A stretch of DNA of 23,079 bases from VBAS01 sp035764525 (GTDB lineage: Bacteria > Bacteroidota > Bacteroidia > Chitinophagales > Chitinophagaceae), in contig DASTZB010000291.1 of assembly GCA_035764525.1 (NCBI GenBank), forward strand, positions 1-23,079, read 5' to 3'. Made by a program: the position numbers and the translations under genes. This document shows positions 18,201-23,079 of this stretch, piece by piece. Position 1 is the first letter of the stretch. The number at the start of each line of letters is the position of its first letter. The notes beneath the pieces are model-generated. The model did not search any database. It was not told the origin of the DNA and saw nothing but the letters and a program-made list of their open reading frames with translations.

Positions 18201-18725
18201 AGTTGGCTGTGGGGGAATTTGCGGGTTGTTATCAGAAGAAATTGGAGTAGGTCCGCCCAAATAAGTTCCGCCAGAAACATGGACACTACCAATGAATGTT
18301 CCTCCTGCATAAACAATATTTCCAAGTGAATGTATATCTCCTGTAAGATTAACGTTAGAGCCAATAGATACAACCGTACCTGTTGACCCAGATGAGTTAC
18401 CTGCAGCGATATTACCCTCAATAGTATTCTTGTTGGTGATAATTACCTTATCCCATGAATAAATGTGAGACTTGAGAACTGCGCTTCCGGTTGTTTGCAC
18501 CAAATTTACTCCGCCTACAGCTCCTTTAAAACCGTTCGGAGAAACTCCGTTTATTGTTATGGACGATCCAATCAATGACGTGCCTGTTCCAGTTGCCGTC
18601 CCATCAGGATTAGGGCCGGGACCGGAGAAAATTACATACGGTGCCAACTGGCTGGATAATTTCTCATGTGCTAAAGAAATTCCCAACACCAGGAATAAGA
18701 CTCGTGCAGTTAAATTAAATTTCAT
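12234..18725 (-). CDS. Giant T9SS-secreted multidomain protein with S8/S53-like serine peptidase domain
   Basis: This 2163-residue protein starts with a signal peptide (VLFLVLGISLA). Residues ~30-355 are Gly/Ser/Thr/Asn-rich with short alternating strands, like a beta-helix or polymer-forming adhesin. About 360-450 is PKD/Ig-like (starts NAGPDQTGA). Residues ~670-1110 form a subtilase-fold domain with GVISDSY, TDEGRAM, IIHDIAP, IVDDVSYPAEPF, SAAGN and FFGTSAAAPHVAAATA. The subtilisin HGTH motif is missing, and the DEGRAM/VDDVSY pattern is that of 'S53-like' peptidases, where Glu may replace His. About 1240-1345 resembles an MBG domain (VTKKYGQNNP). Residues ~1500-1770 are TLAPLFNG-type repeats. 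A T9SS sorting domain ends the protein (FNLYPNPASNRINISF to GVYLVQVWSG, ~2083-2163). Export through T9SS to the surface or medium is well supported; peptidase activity is likely but its target is unknown. Confidence 0.9.
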   Translation of the reverse strand: MKFNLTARVLFLVLGISLAHEKLSSQLAPYVIFSGPGPNPDGTATGTGTSLIGSSITINGVSPNGFKGAVGGVNLVQTTGSAVLKSHIYSWDKVIITNKNTIEGNIAAGNSSGSTGTVVSIGSNVNLTGDIHSLGNIVYAGGTFIGSVHVSGGTYLGGPTPISSDNNPQIPPQPTLPVPKNLSGYSSTTNFTTNADVYPIEAGQGVYNNVTFTGNKTLKFNGPGTYVFNSILMTGNTNKIVFDFQGSSTGKFYVYIKQNADLGKVDASTIGGSAAKIWIEVQGDGLGTSVANSSFIIANGSGGGSKIQSTIYATKAGITIGSGTGSGSTSLYGALYSKTAVNIQSGVTLNYVPFDDCTPIAANAGPDQTGASTCGLTTVTLAGNNPSPGTGQWSIVSGTGGSFGNNSSPTSTSPTSTFNGIAGSTYTLRWTIANSTCASSADDVVITFNKLPNSVDADPLNKIKIPLDFTGHASLTGAVSSDVTSITWTSTDGVPNSATTLNLTVASAGHYILTGTNAVGCVKSDAIEVTSKLKSIIGSELQSIYDNYAPGTFNTVDSFFGLKRINGIDYVTIDIICKIDTGLVIKRLTDNDGGADPVVYGLINILPNGLSKHTVTGDFPILNLPKLDALINILNYCRPYYRPFNNIGAVTSAGDTTIRSNLVRSGYELDGTGIKIGVISDSYRTVTDDDNDNFTISEPSNVIALDVPALDNDHVSDYLFGKRTDEGRAMIQIIHDIAPNAELFFGTGVYTAGHFAETVKWMAQVKGCKTIVDDVSYPAEPFLKDGIIAKTVNDVVSNNKVVYISAAGNFGKNAYESQFHGVTSSYFLGKKVHDFGGGDIFQKIRLKGGSSYMLVLQWADDFFSNDEILGTHFNVDFFLTKSEDGNGLIGFNRDNTEGDPLEFIPITIPPGPDQEYNVVIVNNTPGGDPARVKYIVFKNDIEFLESSINGQNASTIFGQGNATGAITIGAVRFNHIPGHPLLPSSLSSITKPQIESFSSIGGTYVNGEATPRLQPALAGVDGVNTTLKMGPDYPSSALDGWYNFFGTSAAAPHVAAATALILQGMNKYQGTNVQNVIPGDMKKLMQKTAVNMRPDNYNYNFDGPPDPTHYDFVAGAGLLDVDAAMRTFASPKPFEIRLIRPTNLIPCQDPFTLTIVGENFSDNSIVYLDTNRVEPIEPDSSIKIPYSYISKNRDTIRVTINTCIANPYIWVFTEPTDGLIVPDGGLSNGIRLFGQEIIVQTQTVTKKYGQNNPPASSITFTATLIDNGVPIPIAPADFATYGLDAAHLKTNTVAQLYTIVGSYPITVYRDFIYPVDTPLTNKYRYTFKSANLVIEKMPLKITPKVNNSTNATVFEGGYIGPVTFNYDFWKEQPAEPAVLSDVAKKFHEAFMPGNALAVVKDFKMAQTGGYVLSDADLENMSMMTTFKALKNSRKFKIENSKLVPETDPNSLTSQYLVDLASKSIFDYTINPKQATFYEGYPGITKKALLSKTALENYEGQVHPIINGNSSPTLVSLLNGSASATLAPLFNGGSTLAPLFNGNQVSIIDGKLATLSGGKLVAVPNSPSILYVNGTGGVGSLAYIINGSTSPTLAPLFNGAKIEMLDKSTITLNSANSYIKFENNDSAGLYAGNLQSMNNAISGTLAFILNGVQAPLPNYKDLQNSNGTLVNGSNTLAPLFNGSFIALNGTGGVGGLATLLNGGGVGGLAILLNGSYSATLAPLFNGNSTLASLLNGGGFTTLASIINNISLQFTNGATSATLAPLFNSSGGGGTTITDNNAVIVDQTDVDPDNANYLGALFGINMITGLELGQQTVVPGVLINPNFDITYVNSHVTIVVDPSCLHTLSTGKNFSSTTKVPTSLWLNLTTKVSGQLNADGKYLLFHNGTFELSSIDYTLITGGNLNIPDGIIIAKDTSQSPWTRWDGTKWITTVPVNFASNSDIFITGKILSSSNGFVKKNNNATTAVKGYFYTNSTFSDQWTYAMATYQPYFDYTDIDGTGDVVSINGNYRAGTPLAIVTNNKWSLVPGGSGGGGNNYTGSTLSWGKLTACPVTNSVITSSANSMIITMMESQSTLDKLSSFNLYPNPASNRINISFVPEVSGNSRIVLYTMDGKKAIEINNGIAEAGKSYLRTIDVGKLSRGVYLVQVWSGNKISAGKVVINR
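13425..14220 (-). repeat. Degenerate TLAPLFNG repeat tract inside the giant protein
   Basis: The segment encodes residues ~1500-1770 and contains about 14 copies of an octamer of pattern (T/G)LA-x-(L/I)-(F/L/I)-N-G. Five copies read exactly TLAPLFNG and a sixth TLAPLFNS; variants include GLATLLNG, GLAILLNG, TLASLLNG and SLAYIING. Spacing is irregular, with inserts rich in Ser, Gly, Asn and Thr. The exact peptide copies use different synonymous codons, so the tract is not a recent DNA duplication. The repeated pattern creates long open frames on the plus strand that are not genes. Confidence 0.85.
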
Positions 18726-19021
18726 AATAATGATATTAAGGCTTCAAAAGTTCGCTGTTTACAAAAAATTTTTGCAAACGAATTTTGTTAACAAAGATGA
18801 TGGCAGATTCCAAAAGGCAAGGTAATCGGTCATCCAACCAGGTTGTTTGACGGACTACTTTTATTCCTAAAAATAATAGGCAGATTAAAGAGATCTCAAA
18901 GGGCGAACTGGCTTGCTAATCAGAAGTGATTTATAGGGCGGAGAAGATGAATAAATATACAAAGAAGCTTTTGATTCAGGACAAATTTTTTTATCCCTAA
19001 AAATGGCTAGAACTTTGGCAG
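18726..19021. other. Non-coding upstream region of the giant gene
   Basis: Apart from AT-rich sequence just before the giant gene's ATG, which includes a near-palindromic A/T run at about 18760-18775 and TTTG-containing segments that could be promoter elements, no exact TAnnTTTG box is seen on the minus strand. A 17-codon plus-strand ORF near 18948 is too short to support. No repeats or RNA genes are recognised. Confidence 0.4.
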
Positions 19022-19176
19022 TCAGACATTATTTGTTTTGGGGAGAGCTGCTGCAAGAGTTTTCATCATATCATAATACTGCTCAGTTTTACCGTGTTCG
19101 GTTTCGCAGTCAACATACCGGATATTTTTTTATCGCAGTAAACAATTAATGAACCATCGTTGGTGCAGCTTTTATA
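19022..19176 (-). pseudogene. Frameshifted 3' remnant of an unrecognised gene
   Basis: Directly after plsX, on the same strand, two open stretches look coding. The first (19176 to about 19125) contains GSLIVYCDKK. At a run of seven A's (plus-strand T's 19125-19131) coding character passes to another frame that reads NIRYVDCETEHGKTEQ, then YYDMMKTLAAALPKTNNV and a TGA at 19022-19024. One extra A would join them into a single reading frame of about 50 residues. No start codon precedes the first part; it emerges from the plsX end. The protein is not recognised. A decayed gene tail is the best explanation; a chance ORF is the alternative. Confidence 0.35.
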
Positions 19177-20110
19177 CTAGTTCATCCTTCATTCGTTGCA
19201 TCACATTCTTATCGATCATCTTTTGCGCCAGCACAATCATGTTCTTAAATGATTTTGCCTGTGAAATGCCGTGACCGATGATAACAGGTTTATTTACACC
19301 CAAAACAGGAGTGCCGCCATAGTTCTCAAAATTAAACCTGTCAAAATATTCGTGTTGGATCTTTTTGCTTTGTGTAATATCGTAAAGTGATTCGGCAAGC
19401 TTCAAAATAATATTTCCTGTAAAGCCTTCGCAAACCATCACATCGGCCTTATCCATGAATACATCACGGCCTTCCACGTTGCCTATAAAATTGATATGTT
19501 TATTTTCTTTAAGGAGGGGATATGTGGCCTGGCAAAGAATATTTCCCTTTCCTTCTTCCTCTCCAACGTTCATTAAACCTACTTTGGGATTTTCTATGCC
19601 CAGGATGGTTTGCGCAAACACAGAACCCATTATTGCAAATTGATTTAACTGTTCGGGTTTGCAATCTGCATTTAATCCAACATCAAGCAACAGTCCTGTG
19701 CCGCCATTTTCCTTTGGGATAATAGTTGAAATAGTTGGTCGCAATACACCCTCTAATGCTTTAATGCTGAATAAAGCGCCAACAAGCATAGCCCCGGTAT
19801 TTCCAGCACTGATGAATGCATCAATATTTCCTGCGGCCAAAAGTTGGAATCCTATAGCAATGGAAGATTTTTGTTTTTCTTTTAATGCTTTGGTAGGATG
19901 TTCATGCATATCGATCACCTGATCTGCCTGAACAATCTTTATTTTATCCTCAGGTATCTTATATTCTGAAAGTAAAGGTTCAAGTTTCGATTCGTCGCCA
20001 ATAATGACTAGCGTCGTTTGTTGATCTCCTTGATTAAAATATTCCAACACACCTTTCACCGCCTCTAACGGTGCAAAATCTCCACCCATCATATCAAGTC
20101 CGATCGTCAT
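19172..20110 (-). CDS. plsX: Phosphate acyltransferase PlsX
   Basis: This 312-residue protein begins IGLDMMGGDFAP, the classic PlsX N-terminus. It also carries AFISAGNTGAML (~96-107), TGLLLDVGLNADCKP (~137-151), VGLMNVGEEEGKGN and CEGFTGNIILKLAE (~228-241), all conserved in the family. PlsX makes acyl-phosphate from acyl-ACP for PlsY, starting membrane phospholipid synthesis; it is a peripheral cytoplasmic enzyme. Length is slightly shorter than the usual 330-350. It follows rpmF and the DUF177 gene, the widely conserved order for this operon. fabH, which often follows, is absent; instead there is a degraded region. Confidence 0.97.
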   Translation of the reverse strand: MTIGLDMMGGDFAPLEAVKGVLEYFNQGDQQTTLVIIGDESKLEPLLSEYKIPEDKIKIVQADQVIDMHEHPTKALKEKQKSSIAIGFQLLAAGNIDAFISAGNTGAMLVGALFSIKALEGVLRPTISTIIPKENGGTGLLLDVGLNADCKPEQLNQFAIMGSVFAQTILGIENPKVGLMNVGEEEGKGNILCQATYPLLKENKHINFIGNVEGRDVFMDKADVMVCEGFTGNIILKLAESLYDITQSKKIQHEYFDRFNFENYGGTPVLGVNKPVIIGHGISQAKSFKNMIVLAQKMIDKNVMQRMKDELV

Positions 20111-20173
20111 AACGATTGCAATGTAAAGAAATAAAAAATTGTTCCAAGGGAGTCCGCGTCAGGCGGCCAAAAA

Positions 20174-20215
20174 CAAATTCCAAATCCCAAAATGAAATCA
20201 TTCAATTGGAATTTG
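20174..20215. repeat. Inverted repeat between rpmF and plsX
   Basis: CAAATTCCAA (20174-20183) and TTGGAATTTG (20206-20215) are perfect 10-base complements around a 22-base loop. An alternative pairing of ATTCCAAAT with ATTTGGAAT shifts the fold by a few bases. It lies 22 bases after the rpmF stop, so it could attenuate or process the transcript before plsX. A smaller GC stem (CCGC/GCGG, 20154-20166) follows it. Confidence 0.45.
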
Positions 20216-20236
20216 GAATCCGGAGTTTTATTTTGA

Positions 20237-20431
20237 CTACTTTTTAATAGGAGATTTCTCGCTGACTACCTTACCCTTGTAGTAAAGCTTACCCTCGCTT
20301 ACATGGGCACGATGTCTCACATGTGTTTCACCAGTAGTACCATCAGTACTTAAAGTAGCTTCTGTTGCTTTGTAGTGTGTCCTTCTTTTGGCACTTCTTT
20401 GCTGACTATGTCTGCGTTTCGGATTTGGCAT
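20237..20431 (-). CDS. rpmF: 50S ribosomal protein L32
   Basis: This 64-residue basic protein starts MPNPKRRHSQQRSAKRRTHY, the standard L32 N-terminus, and continues with GETHVRHRAHVSEGKLYYKG in place of the zinc-binding region. The cysteine pairs of zinc-type L32 are absent, so this is the cysteine-free form. It is a structural protein of the large ribosomal subunit. Its place between a DUF177 (YceD-like) gene and plsX is a conserved arrangement. Confidence 0.97.
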   Translation of the reverse strand: MPNPKRRHSQQRSAKRRTHYKATEATLSTDGTTGETHVRHRAHVSEGKLYYKGKVVSEKSPIKK

Positions 20432-20462
20432 ATCTTAAAATTTAAATATTCAAAAATTTTGT

Positions 20463-20524
20463 CGTGAAAGGTGAATTGTTAATCTTAAAGTTACTCATTC
20501 ACTATTCACAATTGACCATTCACT
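20463..20524. repeat. Heptamer tandem repeat with inverted counterpart between DUF177 gene and rpmF
   Basis: Four adjacent 7-base units of consensus ATTCACT occupy 20497-20524 (third unit ATTGACC); the last includes bases of the DUF177 stop codon. On the other side of the gap, GTGAAAGGTGAATTG (20463-20477) is a partial inverted counterpart, so the transcript could fold into a long imperfect AT-rich hairpin around 20480-20496. It may act in mRNA processing or be a decayed dispersed element. Confidence 0.5.
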
Positions 20525-21074
20525 AATTGTCTTCAAGATTCTTAAACTTTTCCAATCCTTTCCAGATCGGGTTTTCTTTTTGTTCTTTTTCTTCGGGTTC
20601 CAGTTTTTTCAGCACATCCATGGCAGCTGGATTACAATAAGGTCCATCCATTTTTTCATAGCTGCATGATTTGTGCATCGGGATACTAAGATTGATGAAC
20701 TCATAGATCCAGTTAGCAACATCGATATGGCTTTCGCCGCGGCTGATATAATAAACATCCGGATCTTCTTCCTGCTCATTTGCCAATTCGGGTTCTTCCA
20801 CCATTTTAACGGTGATATTGAATTCATCCCACAGCTGCAGCGGCAAGTAGTTATTGCAACGATCGCAAACCACTTCAAGGCTGCCGCCGATCTCAAACTT
20901 CAACAACATAAAGCTGCTTTTCTTATCAAGATGAAGTTTCACATCAGCTTTACAGTTACGAAAATCCTGTTGCTGGAACGGCTCAAAGAACTTATCGGCA
21001 ATTTCATAAGCGTACTCATGAACTCCGGGTTTCAGCCCCACAAATGCTATCTCAAATTCCCGGCGATGGGCCAT
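20523..21074 (-). CDS. DUF177 / YceD-family protein
   Basis: This 183-residue acidic protein is identified by position (first gene of the rpmF-plsX operon) and by its central VVCDRCNNYLPLQL (~70-83) and C-terminal CSYEKMDGPYCNP, both typical of the DUF177 family in Bacteroidota. The C-x2-C and C-x9-C pairs could bind zinc. Members are linked to 23S rRNA accumulation in other bacteria; that role is transferred by family only. The start at ATG 21074 sits 45 bases after a strong -7 box. No signal peptide or membrane helix is present. Confidence 0.88.
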   Translation of the reverse strand: MAHRREFEIAFVGLKPGVHEYAYEIADKFFEPFQQQDFRNCKADVKLHLDKKSSFMLLKFEIGGSLEVVCDRCNNYLPLQLWDEFNITVKMVEEPELANEQEEDPDVYYISRGESHIDVANWIYEFINLSIPMHKSCSYEKMDGPYCNPAAMDVLKKLEPEEKEQKENPIWKGLEKFKNLEDN

Positions 21075-21118
21075 GGCACAATTTTTTTTCCTGGTTTTCC
21101 GTCTATCAGGATGGGGCG

Positions 21119-21126
21119 CAAAGGTA
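21119..21126 (-). promoter_or_regulatory. Bacteroidota -7 promoter element (TACCTTTG) of the DUF177-rpmF-plsX operon
   Basis: The minus strand reads TACCTTTG followed by CGCC, an exact TAnnTTTG match with the very common TTTGC extension. Transcription should start about 7 bases on, near 21112, giving a leader of about 37 bases. No clear TTTG appears 19-21 bases upstream, so the -33 box is degenerate. Confidence 0.6.
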
Positions 21127-21254
21127 AGCGGAAAATCCTTAAGATTTGATCTGATTTTGAATTATTTTTAGCCCGGTCAATACCGGTAATCCGGAAAACT
21201 AATATTATTAAAACGAACTGATTGCAGCATTTTCTTACCAGGCTTTTTGGAAGG

Positions 21255-22334
21255 ATGATGAAAGCATGGAGTTGGATACTCCTGATCATCGTGGTTATCA
21301 TTATAAAGTTTGCTTCCACGCAGCCACTTTGGGTAGAAGAAAACTATTCCAACGGCATTTATCCTTTTATATCAAAAATTCAACGAAGTTTATTTGGATG
21401 GATACCTTTTAGTATCGGCGATCTCTTTTATGCCTTTCTGGTTTTGGTTATAATTTTTAAAACTGTCCAGTTTATAAAATACCTTATTAAGAAGAAGGTC
21501 AACCGTCAATATTTATTAAGTGGATTAAAGCAGGTTATATTCTTTTTCCTGTTTGTTTATGTATTTTTTTATGGCCTTTGGGGCTTGAATTACAATAGGA
21601 AAGGGATCTCATACCAACTAAACCTTGAGATGAAGAAATATTCAGTTCAAGAGATCGATACCCTTACAGATCTGCTTCAGCAACGATTGAATTTTTATGC
21701 CGATACGATCGATCTAAAGCAAAGAGATAGCTTTAATAGAAAAAGGATTCTGTTTGAAAAAACAACCGAGGCATATCTTTATTCCAATAATCTCTATCCA
21801 TTTCTCAGATACGATCCTCAATCCTTAAAACCATCTCTTTTCAGTTACCTGGGAAATTATTTTGGATTCCAGGGTTACTATAATCCTTTTTCCGGAGAGG
21901 GTCAGGTCAATACCACCATCCCGCGGTTTTTGGAACCTTTTGTCAGCGCACATGAAGCGGCTCATCAAGTTGGTTATGCAAAAGAGAATGAAGCCAATTT
22001 TGTAGCGTTCATTGCCTGCAGATCTTACCCGAATCCTACTTTTCGCTATTCCATGTATTTCGATATGTATTTGTATGCTGTTACAGAATTAGGAAGAAAA
22101 GATTCCCTGCTCGCTAAATCGTATTTCGAAAAATTAAATCCCCAGGCAAAAAAAGATATTCAAAATTATAGAGATTTTCTAAAAAGGTACAGAAATCCTG
22201 TAGAGCCGATCACAAGCTGGATCTATGATGGGTATCTCCAGGCTAATGATCAGCCCGAAGGTAAAAGGTCTTACAACCAGGTGGTCGCTTTCTTAATTGC
22301 TTATTACAAGAAGTTCGGCAAAGAAGCTCTCTAA
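21255..22334 (+). CDS. DUF3810-family membrane protein, putative zinc metallopeptidase
   Basis: From the ATG at 21255 the protein has 359 residues. A TTG at 21222 would add 11, and the adjacent ATG at 21258 is equally possible (GGAAGG lies directly upstream). Membrane helices lie at ~4-20 (SWILLIIVVIIIKFA), ~55-75 (FYAFLVLVIIF) and ~95-113 (VIFFFLFVYVFFYGLW). The soluble C-terminal part contains SAHEAAHQVGYAKENEANF, an HExxH motif (H233, E234, H237) with E246 as a likely third zinc ligand, which suggests a gluzincin-type peptidase at the outer face of the inner membrane. Family membership is good; peptidase activity is inferred from the motif. It is divergent from the DUF177 operon and convergent with dcd. 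Confidence 0.82.
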   Translation: MMKAWSWILLIIVVIIIKFASTQPLWVEENYSNGIYPFISKIQRSLFGWIPFSIGDLFYAFLVLVIIFKTVQFIKYLIKKKVNRQYLLSGLKQVIFFFLFVYVFFYGLWGLNYNRKGISYQLNLEMKKYSVQEIDTLTDLLQQRLNFYADTIDLKQRDSFNRKRILFEKTTEAYLYSNNLYPFLRYDPQSLKPSLFSYLGNYFGFQGYYNPFSGEGQVNTTIPRFLEPFVSAHEAAHQVGYAKENEANFVAFIACRSYPNPTFRYSMYFDMYLYAVTELGRKDSLLAKSYFEKLNPQAKKDIQNYRDFLKRYRNPVEPITSWIYDGYLQANDQPEGKRSYNQVVAFLIAYYKKFGKEAL

Positions 22335-22445
22335 CACCTTAGTGCTAAGAAAGATTATTCTTTTCTGAATAAACTCTCTTATTAAACGACGTCAACAAAT
22401 TAAAAATATATTCGATCTAAGTCACACCTTTAGGGGGACAGGGAG
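22335..22445. terminator. Convergent intergenic gap with weak stem-loops
   Basis: Past the DUF3810 stop, CTTAG/CTAAG and TTATTC-TTTTCT-GAATAA (22355-22372) form small stems that could end transcription of either gene. Next to the dcd stop is a CCTTTAGGGGG-containing stretch (22427-22437), a sequence style often found in Bacteroidota intergenic regions. None is a strong intrinsic terminator. Confidence 0.3.
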
Positions 22446-22982
22446 TTAGAATTTATTCTTCCACATCATGCTTTCAATTGGCTTATCAGGCTGGCCACTG
22501 TACTTCGCATTTTTCTTTTGATTGTATTTTATTTCCGTTTCACCTTCTACCAAAAAATAAATGAGTTGTCCGATCGGCATTCCTTTATAAACTTTTACCG
22601 GTTGCTTTACAGAAATTTCCAGGGTCCAATGTCCGCAAAAACCAACATCGCCTTTACCGGCCGTTGCATGTATATCTATTCCCAACCGACCTGTTGATGA
22701 TTTGCCTTCCAAAAAAGGAACGTGAGCATGAGTTTCCGTGTACTCTTCCGTCACACCGAGATAAAAAATGTGGGGATAAAGAACAAACCCTTCTTCCGGT
22801 ATTTCAAAGTAATCAATCTGGTTATGTTTTTTGGCATCAAGGATATGTTCATTGTAAGTGGCCAGCCATTTTCCCAAATGCACATCATAGCTGTTACTAC
22901 CCAAACATTCCCTGTCGTACGGAGAAACTTTTATAGTCCCTTTTTCTATTTCTTCAAGAATTCTTTTATCAGAAAGAATCAT
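22446..22982 (-). CDS. dcd: dCTP deaminase
   Basis: This 178-residue protein begins MILSDKRILEEIEKGTIKVSP, the usual Dcd N-terminus, and carries the trimeric dUTPase-fold core LEGKSSTGRLGIDIHATAGK (91-110) followed by GDVGFCGHWTLEI, with E122 as the catalytic Glu. KNAKYSGQ near the C-terminus is the lid motif that closes on the triphosphate. It converts dCTP to dUTP and ammonia in the cytoplasm for dTTP synthesis. Whether it also has dUTPase activity cannot be judged. The 97 bp upstream hold no clear -7 box, so its promoter may lie further right or it may be co-transcribed with a gene beyond the window. Confidence 0.95.
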   Translation of the reverse strand: MILSDKRILEEIEKGTIKVSPYDRECLGSNSYDVHLGKWLATYNEHILDAKKHNQIDYFEIPEEGFVLYPHIFYLGVTEEYTETHAHVPFLEGKSSTGRLGIDIHATAGKGDVGFCGHWTLEISVKQPVKVYKGMPIGQLIYFLVEGETEIKYNQKKNAKYSGQPDKPIESMMWKNKF

Positions 22983-23079
22983 TTTTTAATTTTTATATAC
23001 TTAGCTGAATTATTACTATTTAACTTTCGTTGCGTCGCACTCTTCAACGCCTGTCTCGCTCCTGAGCATTTTTCTGTGA
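22983..23079. other. dcd upstream region with a GC-richer block
   Basis: Bases 22983-23025 are strongly AT-rich; 23026-23070 switch abruptly to a GC-richer block with CGTTG...CAACG complementarity around GCGTCGC. On the minus strand one frame is open across the whole piece and ends in a TGA overlapping the dcd ATG (ATGA), so it could be the tail of an upstream gene, but its predicted residues (many Lys, Asn, Ser) do not look conserved. Confidence 0.25.

Noticed and set aside
18948..19001. 17-codon ORF preceded by a GGCGGAG-like ribosome-binding sequence
   Set aside because: Too short, no recognisable peptide, and strong Shine-Dalgarno use is not the rule in this genome.

Overview
The window looks like chromosomal DNA of a Bacteroidota member, probably Chitinophagaceae/Sphingobacteriales-like. 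The evidence is an AT-rich sequence, a giant secreted protein with a type IX secretion (T9SS) C-terminal sorting domain, a DUF177-rpmF-plsX operon whose L32 lacks zinc cysteines, a DUF3810-type membrane metallopeptidase, and TAnnTTTG-type promoter elements. Shine-Dalgarno sequences are mostly absent. No rRNA, tRNA, CRISPR array or intact mobile element was seen.

Region 1 (1-243) is gene-poor. It holds a probable 3' end of a gene entering from the left and a 34-codon ORF that resembles only the first strand and helix of a response-regulator receiver domain.

Region 2 (244-10012) is an accessory biosynthetic-looking cluster. It has four class I SAM-dependent methyltransferases, two radical SAM proteins with B12-binding-like N-termini, a flavin-reductase-like split-barrel protein, a polytopic GT-C (family 39-like) glycosyltransferase and a nucleotidyltransferase-fold protein. 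A 'radical SAM gene followed by a methyltransferase gene overlapping its stop codon' module occurs twice (2016-4183 and 6781-9092). The first and last methyltransferases appear to be paralogues. The likely role is assembly or decoration of a lipid, glycolipid or other secondary metabolite, perhaps at the envelope; the product cannot be read from sequence.

Region 3 (10218-18725, minus strand) encodes a TPR-containing, membrane-anchored class III adenylate cyclase and, upstream of it, a 2163-residue T9SS-exported multidomain protein. The latter combines a beta-helix-like N-terminus, a PKD/Ig-like segment, an S8/S53-like serine peptidase domain, an MBG-like domain, an unusual asparagine-rich repeat tract built on TLAPLFNG, and a sorting domain.

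Region 4 (18726-23079) is housekeeping: plsX, rpmF and a DUF177/YceD gene in one minus-strand operon with a good promoter, then a divergent DUF3810 peptidase gene and a convergent dcd (dCTP deaminase). The 446-bp gap between the giant gene and plsX contains what looks like the decayed, frameshifted 3' end of another gene.
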